From Collinsella aerofaciens (GTDB lineage Bacteria > Actinomycetota > Coriobacteriia > Coriobacteriales > Coriobacteriaceae), in NCBI RefSeq assembly GCF_901212495.1, contig NZ_CAAKNY010000041.1:21386-66966 (forward strand): DNA of 45,581 nucleotides, read 5' to 3'. Below the pieces are notes generated by a model that saw nothing but the letters and a program-made list of their open reading frames with translations, made no database searches and had not been told where the DNA came from. Positions 1-6,311 of the stretch are shown here, piece by piece (positions within the stretch are counted from its first letter, which is position 1; every line of letters begins with the position of its first letter). A program made the translations under genes and the position numbers.

Positions 1-248
1 TTCGACGCCTCGCGGGCGCGTCGCTTGGGGTTCTTCGCGGGCTTGCTCACCTCGGTCGGCTCGCCACCGAAGAACGAGAGCTTCTCCCATCTGCCGGCAA
101 CGAATTGCAGGATCTCCTCATCGGACGGCTCCGCGCCGAAGACGATGCGGGCGACGCCGTACCTCCCGCCCTCGACGTGCTCCGCCAGCCCGACCCAGAA
201 TTGGCCGTCGTGATATACGGTCAGGGTGGACGACACGCTGATCTGCAT
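1..248 (-). CDS. yjdF: YjdF family protein (DUF2992), C-terminal part cut by window edge
   Basis: The first 82 residues are visible and the gene runs off the left edge. The N-terminus has the family pattern: a beta-strand opening (MQISVSSTLTVYHDGQFWVG), then GVARIVFGAEPSDEEIL, and a basic NPKRRAREAS stretch where the family has its conserved Asn-Pro-Lys-Arg segment. Family members are about 140 residues, so roughly 55-60 residues are missing. The start is the ATG whose complement ends at 248, preceded by an excellent ribosome-binding site (AAAGGAGG, about 6 bases away). Biochemical function is not established. In Firmicutes yjdF is often controlled by an azaaromatic-binding riboswitch, which makes the 120-base leader upstream of interest. 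Family assignment is from motif memory; no search was run. Confidence 0.8.
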   Translation of the reverse strand, partial: MQISVSSTLTVYHDGQFWVGLAEHVEGGRYGVARIVFGAEPSDEEILQFVAGRWEKLSFFGGEPTEVSKPAKNPKRRAREAS

Positions 249-466
249 GGCTGGTTCCTCCTTTATGTAGATGACCATGCAGAGAAGGGACAACCAAGGA
301 GGCAGGTTACTGATGCGGACTCCCGCACGCCCGCGACTACCCGACGGGGACTGTGTTTTCATCTCTGGTGCCAGTATTGTAGCACGCACGGGTGCGCCCG
401 GCATCGCTGCCGGCGTGGCGCGACTGGGATTCGCTCCTCGATGCATCCCTGAACATATTGCTTCCC
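249..466 (-). promoter_or_regulatory. Leader and probable promoter of the yjdF-family gene; possible riboswitch
   Basis: No gene is supported here. On the minus strand a -10-like TACAAT lies at 381-376, leaving a leader of about 120 bases before the strong ribosome-binding site. The leader contains GC-rich complementary stretches and a GATGAAAAC segment. A structured cis-regulatory RNA is plausible because yjdF genes elsewhere have one, but I cannot fold or match it reliably. Confidence 0.3.
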
Positions 467-504
467 CGGTTACGAAACTTTAAAAAAATCGAGTTTCGAA
501 ACCG
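467..504. repeat. Inverted repeat, 13-bp arms with one mismatch
   Basis: CGGTTACGAAACT (467-479) pairs with AGTTTCGAAACCG (492-504) across an A-rich 12-base spacer. It could be a terminator or an operator. It overlaps the end of an apparent minus-strand gene remnant. The AAACCGAG word at its right end also occurs in the larger palindrome array at 18530-18637. Confidence 0.6.
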
Positions 505-652
505 AGGAGGACCGAATGATGGCTTGGGTAGACCGCAATACGTAGGAAGTTTTGCCATCGTCTATGCTGAACACGAGGTCGTCATCCTCCCATCCGATCA
601 GGCTGACCGAGCAATCAACACCTGGATCGACATCCCCTGCACATGAACCCGC
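470..652 (-). pseudogene. Possible 3' remnant of an unrecognised gene
   Basis: The minus frame between stops at 655 and 470 reads as about 60 acidic, protein-like residues, including SLIGWEDDDLVFSIDDGKTS and ending near LDFFKVS. It has no ATG, GTG or good start, so it looks like a decayed gene end rather than an intact gene. I do not recognise the protein. It may instead be fortuitous. Confidence 0.22.
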
Positions 653-771
653 TTATACGCGCAAACGAGGGCTACAAGGGCATGACCGCGCAGGAAGCGC
701 TTGGGGTAGCGAACGGGGCCGAGCATCGCCCTGCGCTGGCCTTGGCATCAGGTCCTCGCACCGGGCGGTAA
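643..771 (+). CDS. Possible small ORF, 42 residues, unrecognised
   Basis: The ORF starts with ATG and encodes a peptide beginning MNPLIRANEGYKGMTAQEAL and ending in GPRTGR. There is no convincing ribosome-binding site, and the preceding minus-strand remnant overlaps its 5' end. It could be the start of a truncated gene. I include it only because the N-terminal half reads like real protein. No function can be assigned. Confidence 0.2.
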   Translation: MNPLIRANEGYKGMTAQEALGVANGAEHRPALALASGPRTGR

Positions 772-825
772 TCCGAGGATCGGGAGTAAGGATTTGCCCA
801 GCATCGATAATGTTCGGCTATACCC

Positions 826-1305
826 TTATTCCGTCTCCCTGCTCTTGCGGTATTCTGCGAGCCTGTCGTTCAATTCGCGGGTCTCGCGGCTCAGCTTGGC
901 GTTGAAAGCAAGAGTGAGGACCGCCAGGATGGCGAGATAGACAACTGTGAAGGTAGCCCACGCCCCGGGGTCGTTCACGGGAACCCAAGCAAAGACAAAC
1001 GCCAATGCACAGAGGGCTGCGTAGAGGCAAACGTCGAACAGCACCAGGCGCGCGGGATATGCCATCCGCCTGATCACCATGGGCGTGAAGAACACGAGCT
1101 GCAGCGCGGGGACGGCGACGCACGCGGCGAGAATCGACCAGCAATAGTTAATGCCCTGTTTGGCGGCGTCATCAGCGAAACAAGTCCCTAATGCCAAGAA
1201 GGCTATCATGGCAACAGTGAAGCCGATACAGATGCTTTTCACGAGGTATCCGAGGTTTTCCACGGGCGTCTTTTTATCGGTGTCGATAATGTCCCTGTCA
1301 ATCAT
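826..1305 (-). CDS. DUF3021 family membrane protein
   Basis: This 159-residue protein has four hydrophobic segments (roughly residues 24-44, 55-76, 86-107 and 113-133), a polar N-terminus and a charged C-terminal helix ending in EYRKSRETE. This is the arrangement of DUF3021 proteins. The start has a purine-rich ribosome-binding site (AAGGAAGGGAG). It lies 25 bases downstream of the LytTR gene on the same strand, and the LytTR-DUF3021 pair is a recurrent two-gene unit in Firmicutes and Actinobacteria. In such pairs the membrane protein is thought to modulate or sense for the LytTR regulator. That role is inferred from context and is not shown by the sequence. Confidence 0.8.
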   Translation of the reverse strand: MIDRDIIDTDKKTPVENLGYLVKSICIGFTVAMIAFLALGTCFADDAAKQGINYCWSILAACVAVPALQLVFFTPMVIRRMAYPARLVLFDVCLYAALCALAFVFAWVPVNDPGAWATFTVVYLAILAVLTLAFNAKLSRETRELNDRLAEYRKSRETE

Positions 1306-1330
1306 TCCAGTCTCCCTTCCTTCGTTTCGA

Positions 1331-1771
1331 CTACTTCAGACCGAGCTTCGATTTGACGTCGGGCGCATACTGGCGCGAGATAACGACCCGCTCACCGTTT
1401 TCCAAGGTGGCGATGATCCTGCCGTTGACGTCGGGCTTGGGGGCGGCGATCGCGCGGAAGTTGACGATGCAACCTTTCGCGATGCGCAGGAAGTCGCAGT
1501 CCGCCAGGCGCTCCTCCATCTCGTAAAGTCGCAGGCCCGTCTCGAGAACCGTGTCGGCCGTATAGATGAACGTGCGCTTGTCGACCGACTCGATGAACAG
1601 GACGTCTTCTGCGCTCAGCACGCGCATGCAGCCGTCGGCCGTGCCCGTCACCTTCCTGTCAAGCATGCGCAGCCGAGCCGCTATATCGAGCACGCGGCGA
1701 TCGGCCCTTACGCAGACGATCGTGACCTCTATATCTTGAGCTGCCTCTCGCTCTTCGATCGTGATCTTCAT
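1331..1771 (-). CDS. LytTR-domain DNA-binding protein, stand-alone
   Basis: This 146-residue cytoplasmic regulator has an N-terminal alpha/beta segment of about 45 residues. A LytTR domain follows (about 48-144), recognisable from EDVLFIESVDKRTFIYT, YEMEERLADCDFLRIAKGCIVN and VISRQYAPDVKSKLG. There is no receiver domain, so it is not a classical two-component regulator but the short type that pairs with DUF3021. The start ATG has an AAAGGGGGA ribosome-binding site. Autoregulation is common in this family, and inverted repeats lie just upstream at 1786-1900. Target genes are unknown. Confidence 0.85.
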   Translation of the reverse strand: MKITIEEREAAQDIEVTIVCVRADRRVLDIAARLRMLDRKVTGTADGCMRVLSAEDVLFIESVDKRTFIYTADTVLETGLRLYEMEERLADCDFLRIAKGCIVNFRAIAAPKPDVNGRIIATLENGERVVISRQYAPDVKSKLGLK

Positions 1772-1785
1772 GCGTCCCCCTTTCG

Positions 1786-1900
1786 GACTGCTCTCATGCT
1801 AGCTGACGAAGACCGCCGAACCTTCGGCGTTCGACCAAGCTGCGCTGTCGAGGAACCAAGATACAGACTGGGCGAGCTAAGCAGCATGAGAGACTGCAGT
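1786..1900. promoter_or_regulatory. Inverted repeats upstream of the LytTR gene
   Basis: CTCTCATGCT (1791-1800) is repeated in inverse orientation as AGCATGAGAG (1883-1892). Between them sits a perfect hairpin, CGCCGAA-CC-TTCGGCG (1814-1829). The position directly upstream of an autoregulated LytTR gene makes an operator plausible. The repeats are directly visible; the role is inferred. Confidence 0.4.
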
Positions 1901-1933
1901 CGCGCATCAGACGGTGCTGTGACTCATGATTAA

Positions 1934-2545
1934 CCAGTCTTCGCTCGACGGAGTCGGCGTTTACATCAGCGCCGAGTTCGGGAGCGCATTGAGGTCATTC
2001 GCATTTCCCCATGCATATGAAAGTGGAACCGTTGAACTCTTGGGCTAATAAGCCGCCTGCGACGATTCTTTCGGTTGGAGCTCTTCCCGCGGCCTGCGGG
2101 CAATATTCCAGAGCTCGCGGACCGTTGACGGGGTTGAAAACCACCCGGTGCCGTCCTGCCCGGATCTCTCTCGGCGTCTTCGGCCTTTCGAATCCCATGG
2201 TTGGGCCGAAAGGTGGACCGTCCTCCGGATCTCGGGGTACGGCACCGCGTTCAGGTCGCGTTGGCGCCTGTGGGTTTCGCTCGGGACGGGCAGTCATCCG
2301 CGAACGCGCACACTGCGCATTAGCGGGCATCCGGCCCCTTGCTTTGGGTTGATTCGATCGCGTCCCCTGGGGCGGGCGGTGTCCTCAACCGCGGCACACG
2401 CCTCCTCTTGGCATCCCGGCGTCTCCAGCCAGCGCTGGACTGCTGCTGTCGCCTGTGCGTTACTTGACGTTTCATGCATAATGCCAGCCGCCCCGCGATA
2501 TCACGTTCGCAGCGCGCAGGGACCGGAGAATCTTCACGATGAGAG
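1934..2545. other. Gene-poor stretch, no confident gene
   Basis: About 610 bases hold only overlapping open frames on both strands. The candidates are a 40-residue plus frame starting at 1926, minus frames at 1995-2330 and 2045-2245, and a plus frame at 2148-2549. None has a good ribosome-binding site or a recognisable family. Long open frames on both strands are expected in GC-rich sequence. It may be decayed coding sequence. The promoter of the PadR gene begins at its right end. Confidence 0.5.
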
Positions 2546-2594
2546 TTGACGTCTAATACATTGCATCGTATAGTGTGTATTGCACAGTATACGA
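2546..2594 (+). promoter_or_regulatory. Promoter with overlapping PadR-type operator
   Basis: TTGACG (2546-2551) and TATAGT (2569-2574) are separated by exactly 17 bases, a good sigma-70 type promoter. The palindrome TCGTATAGTGTG (2566-2577) / CACAGTATACGA (2583-2594) covers the -10 region and start site. It has 12-base arms with one mismatch and a 5-base spacer. PadR regulators usually repress their own operon through such dyads, so this is the likely autorepression site. Confidence 0.75.
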
Positions 2595-2611
2595 CGAGGG
2601 GAGGTGTACGG

Positions 2612-2932
2612 ATGGAGGCCCAGATGAAGCGCGGCTTCCTCGAGGCCTGCGTGCTCGCGGCCGTCTCGGGCGAGGAGTCCTACGGCTACAAGATCGTGAA
2701 GGACGTGCCCGCGAGCATGGGGCTCACGGAGTCGACGCTCTACCCGCTGCTCAAACGCCTGGAGAAAGCCGGATGCATCACGGCGCGCTCCGCCGAGCAC
2801 AACGGTCGGCTGCGGCGCTATTACCGCATCACGGACGAAGGCCGCGAGCGCATCGAGGAGTTCCTGGCCGAGTGGCCGTCCGTGCAGGAGATCTATGCAT
2901 ACGTTGAGGAGGCGCACCATGACGCGCGATGA
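2612..2932 (+). CDS. PadR family transcriptional regulator
   Basis: This 106-residue protein consists of the PadR winged-helix domain plus a short C-terminal helix. Typical segments are FLEACVLAAVSGEESYGYKI, GLTESTLYPLLKRLEKAG and RRYYRITDEGRERIEEF. The chosen ATG at 2612 follows a GGGGAGGTG ribosome-binding site; an upstream in-frame start at 2546 lies inside the promoter and is rejected. Its stop overlaps the next gene by 14 bases, so the two are translationally coupled. PadR-DUF1700 operons usually respond to envelope stress or antimicrobial compounds. It probably binds the dyad at 2566-2594. Confidence 0.92.
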   Translation: MEAQMKRGFLEACVLAAVSGEESYGYKIVKDVPASMGLTESTLYPLLKRLEKAGCITARSAEHNGRLRRYYRITDEGRERIEEFLAEWPSVQEIYAYVEEAHHDAR

Positions 2933-3542
2933 GTTCCTGGGCCGGCTGGGCGAGCTGCTCGCCTGCCTGCCGGCAGACCAGGTGAGGGAGACGCAGGAGT
3001 TCTACGCCGAGGCCATCGCCGACATCATGGAGGACGGCATGGGCGAGGAGGAGGCCGTGGCCGCCATGGGCGCACCCGGCGAGGTGGCAGAGGCCGTGCT
3101 CGACGACCTGCCCGCCGTGCCGCGCGCGATTGCGCGGACCAGGCGCAGGAGCACGACGCTCCTGTGGGTGCTGACCATCGTGTGGTCGCCGGTGTGGGTG
3201 CCGCTGTTGCTCGCCTTTGCGGCCGTGGCCGTTGCGGTCTACGTCTGCATCTGGATTCTCGCGCTCTGCGTGTGGATCGTGGCTGCGGCCCTTGGTGGCG
3301 CGGGCGTGGTCGAGCTCGTGTTCGCCGCGTGCGGCGTCGTCATCGGGCATGTCCCGTACGTCCTTGCATCGGCGGGCGTGGGGCTCGGACTCATCGGCGC
3401 GGCGCTTCTCGCGGGCACGGGCGCCTGGGCGGCCTCCAAGCAGATCGCGCGCCTCTCGGCGCTCTGGGCGAGGAAGGTCGCGTCGCCCTTCTGGAAGGAC
3501 AGGGGCGAGAAGGGCGGCACTGCCGCGCATCTCGCGGCGTAG
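2919..3542 (+). CDS. DUF1700 domain membrane protein
   Basis: The 207-residue protein begins with a cytosolic helical domain (about residues 1-75) containing the DUF1700 signature MTRDEFLGRLGELLACLP and the GMGEEEAVAAMGAPGEVAEA segment. Three to four hydrophobic segments follow, and the tail is basic. The ATG at 2919 overlaps the end of the padR gene; the upstream in-frame ATG at 2895 is inside it and less likely. DUF1700 proteins sit next to PadR and a DUF4097-type protein in many Gram-positives, probably as a membrane stress module. Codons are strongly GC-ending, as in its neighbours to about 4300. Confidence 0.88.
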   Translation: MTRDEFLGRLGELLACLPADQVRETQEFYAEAIADIMEDGMGEEEAVAAMGAPGEVAEAVLDDLPAVPRAIARTRRRSTTLLWVLTIVWSPVWVPLLLAFAAVAVAVYVCIWILALCVWIVAAALGGAGVVELVFAACGVVIGHVPYVLASAGVGLGLIGAALLAGTGAWAASKQIARLSALWARKVASPFWKDRGEKGGTAAHLAA

Positions 3543-3557
3543 AAAGGAGTGAGTACC

Positions 3558-3839
3558 ATGACCAGCGCGAAGAAGATCTACCTCGCCGTGGCGGGAGGGC
3601 TCGTCGCCGCGGGCGTCGTCCTCGCGGGCACCGGCTTTATCGTCTCCGGGTGCGACCCGGCAGTCTTCAACACGCAGATCGACCTGCGCGACGACACCAT
3701 CGTCCTCGGCGGCGTCGAGGTGGACGACCCGACGGGCCTCCCCCTCATCGAGCAGCTCGCCGGAATCGGCGAGGTCGACACCTCCGGCATCACCGCGTCC
3801 GAATCCCCTGCTGCCCCGGAGGCGCCCGCCGCTCCCTAA
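3558..3839 (+). CDS. Small membrane-anchored protein, third gene of the PadR operon (DUF4097-like N-terminus)
   Basis: The gene encodes 93 residues. An N-terminal transmembrane or signal segment (about residues 7-30) is followed by GCDPAVFNTQIDLRDDTIVL, an acidic exported region and a Pro/Ala-rich end. The ATG at 3558 has a better spacing to the AAAGGAG site (3542-3548) than the GTG at 3549. In related operons this position is taken by a longer protein with a DUF4097 beta-repeat domain. This version resembles only its membrane-proximal start, so it may be a shortened form. Function unknown. Confidence 0.65.
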   Translation: MTSAKKIYLAVAGGLVAAGVVLAGTGFIVSGCDPAVFNTQIDLRDDTIVLGGVEVDDPTGLPLIEQLAGIGEVDTSGITASESPAAPEAPAAP

Positions 3840-4001
3840 GCATAGTGCGCCCGGACGCCCCGTCCGTCGGGCTGTGCAAGCCTGTGGAACCCGAACCTCA
3901 ACCCCAACCCAACCGGCCTCGAGCCTGCGCCGATTCGCTCCCCGCCCCGCGCGGGGGCCCATGACGCATACCCAAAATCCGTCCGAGGAGAAAGGAAAGC
4001 A

Positions 4002-4319
4002 ATGAGGACAGCCATGCCCCTCCGCCTTCACGGGGTCACGAAGGCGTACCGCGGGAGGACCGTCCTCGGCCCCATCGACCTCACCCTCGAGGCGGGGCGC
4101 GTCTACGGGCTCATCGGCGAGAACGGCGCCGGGAAGTCCACGCTCATCCGCATCATCACGGGCACCACTAGCCCCAGCTCGGGCTCGGTCGAGCTATTCG
4201 GCGCGCGCGGCGGACGCGGGCTCGCCGCCGCCCGAAGGCGCATGGGCTACATGCCCGACGCGAGTTCGGCCTACCCGGATCTCTCCGCGCGGGAGAATGG
4301 ATTTGCAACGGTTGCTTAA
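4002..4319 (+). pseudogene. Truncated ABC transporter ATP-binding protein
   Basis: The gene has a good start (AGAAAGGAAAG before the ATG) and a normal N-terminal nucleotide-binding fold. Walker A is GENGAGKST, and the Q-loop region reads RRMGYMPDASSAYPDLSAREN. Homology then stops at about 4296. The remaining residues are unrelated and the frame closes at 4319. The signature LSGGQ, Walker B and H-loop are all absent, so the product cannot hydrolyse ATP. No permease gene follows. A deletion or insertion joined it to unrelated sequence. It was probably the fourth gene of the PadR operon. Confidence 0.85.
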
Positions 4320-4354
4320 ACAATTTTTACAGGGACGGCCCTGCGTTCCTGAAC

Positions 4355-4468
4355 TCAACTGGGCTCATGTAGCCCAGTGTCGAAGGGGCAGTCGCCCCAG
4401 TCCGCGTACCAGACCTGCGTGCCGCCGAGGGAGTTCTTCCTTCAGTAGGGCCAGTGCGGGACGCCCAT
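4355..4468 (-). pseudogene. Short ORF interrupted by an in-frame TGA, unrecognised
   Basis: Directly downstream of the PH-domain gene a strong ribosome-binding site (GGGAGGAG) precedes an ATG. After eight codons (MGVPHWPY) comes TGA, and the same frame then continues for 28 protein-like residues, SLGGTQVWYADWGDC through HEPS, to a second TGA. It may be a gene truncated at the same junction that cut the ABC ATPase, with an acquired nonsense codon. Recoding at TGA is possible but unsupported. A perfect 8-bp hairpin (ACTGGGCT/AGCCCAGT, 4358-4378) overlaps its end. Confidence 0.3.
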
Positions 4469-4491
4469 CTTCTTCTCCTCCCTTCGGGGCG

Positions 4492-4941
4492 TCAGGCGCC
4501 GGGCCCAAGGCCGCACCTGCGCCCCAGCTCCGCCACGAGGGCGTCGTTGTCGGTCACCGAGACGATGGCGTCGCCGTCGTAGGACGCCTCGATGTAGACA
4601 CGGTCGAGCGAGTTGGCCGTCCCCGCCCAGAGCGTCCTGGTGCGCCGGACGCCCCGCACGTGGGCGTAGGGTATCACCGAACGCGTCCCAGCGTACACGA
4701 CGACGAGGCGGTCGCCGTAGAGCTCGAGGCGATTGCTGCGGACGGGAAGGGCAGCCAGGGCCACGAGGGCCGGGATGGGCAGCAGCGCGAGCCAGCCCCA
4801 TAGGAGCGCGGGACTCGAGCTCAGGAAACACGCGATACACGCCGCGGATAAACCGCCCGCCACAATCACGATGGCCGCTATGAACCACGGGTCTGTCCTG
4901 CCGGGGAACACCCGCTCCGGCCGCTCGCCCTTCTCACCCAT
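4492..4941 (-). CDS. PH-domain (bacterial PH-like) membrane protein
   Basis: This 149-residue protein has two closely spaced transmembrane segments (about residues 20-42 and 45-65). A bacterial PH-like beta domain follows, with SNRLELYGDRLVVVYAGTRS, IPYAHVRGVRRTR and a SYDGDAIVSVTDNDALVAEL ending. Such domains scaffold membrane complexes in other bacteria, but no specific partner is known here. The ATG has a GGGAGGGAGG ribosome-binding site. Codon use is GC-rich like the PadR operon opposite. It is convergent with the truncated ABC gene. Confidence 0.7.
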   Translation of the reverse strand: MGEKGERPERVFPGRTDPWFIAAIVIVAGGLSAACIACFLSSSPALLWGWLALLPIPALVALAALPVRSNRLELYGDRLVVVYAGTRSVIPYAHVRGVRRTRTLWAGTANSLDRVYIEASYDGDAIVSVTDNDALVAELGRRCGLGPGA

Positions 4942-5235
4942 TACGGCCTCCCTCCCGACGCCCTCCCTGGCGGCGCGTGGGGCCGGAGAGTGCCTTGAAC
5001 CCGTCGCCGACCATCTCGCCCCCGTTCCGTGGGCCTTCTGTAGCGGTATGTACCCCCGACTGTTCGGCGGATGTCGTACTATTAGACGTTTGTCGAACTT
5101 ATATAAGACGGGTGCGGCAAGATCGAGCAGATTGTCCGCGCGAGAGGCTTCCCGCCGCAGCGCCCGGTCTCGGATTCAATGCATCGTGCTCAATTATGGC
5201 CAGCGAGGCGTTGCTCCCACACCCCTGGTTTGGAG

Positions 5236-5264
5236 TTGACATGGTCACATGCGGCACGTATGAT
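5236..5264 (+). promoter_or_regulatory. Promoter of the PTS/NanE operon
   Basis: TTGACA (5236-5241) and TATGAT (5259-5264) with a 17-base spacer form a near-consensus promoter. It lies immediately upstream of the antitermination leader, so transcription would start close to 5271. Confidence 0.8.
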
Positions 5265-5280
5265 GTCAAAAACTTGATGA

Positions 5281-5346
5281 GGATCGTGACTGTATGACAG
5301 GCGACACCGAAAGTTGGCCGCTGGCCGCTTTCGGTGTCGCTTTTTT
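5281..5346 (+). promoter_or_regulatory. RAT-like antiterminator overlapping an intrinsic terminator
   Basis: GGATCGTGACTG...CAGGCGACACC (5281-5308) matches the ribonucleic antiterminator layout bound by BglG/LicT proteins (GGAT-GT-ACTG...CAGGC-A-ACC). Its 3' part is the 5' arm of a perfect terminator: GCGACACCGAAAG/CTTTCGGTGTCGC (5301-5313/5328-5340) followed by six T residues. The two structures are mutually exclusive. Binding of the antiterminator encoded just downstream would allow read-through into its own gene and the PTS genes. Confidence 0.88.
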
Positions 5347-5377
5347 CTGGACGGGACGTTCGAAGGATTGTATGGGT

Positions 5378-6262
5378 ATGTTGCAGGTCGCAAAGGTACT
5401 CAACAACAATATTGCTGTTGTGGTTGATGCTCGCGGTAGCGACTGCATTGCCATGGGGCGCGGGATTGCGTTTGGTCGCAAGCGCGGAGACCTCATTGAC
5501 GAGGATAGCGTAGAGCGCCTGTTTACCCAGCACGTCGCCGAGCTGTCCGGCAAGCTGGGCCAACTGGTGTCATCTATTCCCGAAGAGTACTTCGAGGCGA
5601 CGCGGGCGATTGTCGAGCATGCCAAACTGCGTCTCGGCAGGAATCTCGATGACGGGGTCTATCTTGCACTGACGGATCATATTCACTTTGCTGTCAAGCG
5701 AGCCCTTGCGGGGCAGGCCCTCGATAACCGCCTGAACTATGAGATCGGTATGGTGTACCCCGATGAGTTCGAATGTGCCCAGACCGCCATCTCCTTTATC
5801 GACCGCACCTTCCACGTCACGCTTCCGCAGGAGGAGGCAGGATTCATCGCCATGCACCTCGTCAACGCCGAGATGGGTGGTATGGGCATACAGACGGCGA
5901 CGACGATGGCCAAGATCATACGCGGCGCACTCGATATCGTTAAAGAGTACTTCGATATTGATTTGGACGAGGCAACAATTGCCTATTACCGTTTTATGGT
6001 CCATCTTAAGTTCTTCGCTCAGCGTGTTGTCATGTCCGATATGTCCGATGCCGCCACCGAGTCCCGTGACCGCCAGTTGCAAATCACGGTGATGCAACAG
6101 TACCCCGATGCCTACGAGTGCGCCAAGGAGATTGCATCGCGTACGGCGCGGTCCTATGGCTGCTCTGTTCCCGAGGACGAGTGTCTGTACCTTGCCTTGC
6201 ATATCGAGCGCGTGGTGCACGGCAGCCCACGCCAGCACGCCGGGAGAGGAGGGGATGTGTAG
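5378..6262 (+). CDS. BglG/LicT-family transcriptional antiterminator (CAT-RBD, PRD1, PRD2)
   Basis: About 294 residues. The N-terminal RNA-binding domain is marked by AKVLNNNIAVVVDARG and the GRGIAFGRKRGD loop. PRD1 (about 65-170) carries conserved histidines in IVEHAKLRLG and LTDHIHFAVKRA. PRD2 (about 170-285) carries them in FIAMHLVNAE and YLALHIERVV. These are the phosphorylation sites used by HPr and the cognate EIIB in this family. The start is ambiguous: ATG 5372 is five bases from AAGGA, ATG 5378 eleven; the second gives the usual N-terminus. It lies downstream of a RAT/terminator and 50 bases before the PTS gene, so it most likely controls its own operon. Confidence 0.93.
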   Translation: MLQVAKVLNNNIAVVVDARGSDCIAMGRGIAFGRKRGDLIDEDSVERLFTQHVAELSGKLGQLVSSIPEEYFEATRAIVEHAKLRLGRNLDDGVYLALTDHIHFAVKRALAGQALDNRLNYEIGMVYPDEFECAQTAISFIDRTFHVTLPQEEAGFIAMHLVNAEMGGMGIQTATTMAKIIRGALDIVKEYFDIDLDEATIAYYRFMVHLKFFAQRVVMSDMSDAATESRDRQLQITVMQQYPDAYECAKEIASRTARSYGCSVPEDECLYLALHIERVVHGSPRQHAGRGGDV

Positions 6263-6311
6263 GGTCACAGTCTACGTTCACGGTTAGAGAATCACGAGAA
6301 AGAGGAGACAC

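Noticed and set aside
467..504. Attachment site for an integrated element
   Set aside because: No second copy, integrase or tRNA gene was found nearby.
1995..2352. Overlapping open frames on both strands (111 and 113 residues)
   Set aside because: No ribosome-binding site, no recognisable family, and both strands are open at once as expected in GC-rich DNA.
2148..2549. 133-residue plus-strand ORF before the PadR gene
   Set aside because: It runs through the padR promoter and operator, and its Arg/Ser-rich composition is typical of a chance frame.
2829..4031. 400-residue minus-strand ORF opposite the PadR operon
   Set aside because: A shadow of the GC-rich coding strand; low-complexity His/Arg/Gly protein with no start signal.
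4355..4468. RiPP precursor with a double-glycine leader (SLGG before a Trp/Cys-rich tail)
   Set aside because: No processing or modification genes nearby, an in-frame TGA, and the segment abuts a gene-truncating junction.
5294..5377. Upstream N-terminal extension of the antiterminator
   Set aside because: It would place the start codon inside the RAT/terminator structure and adds residues unlike the family N-terminus.
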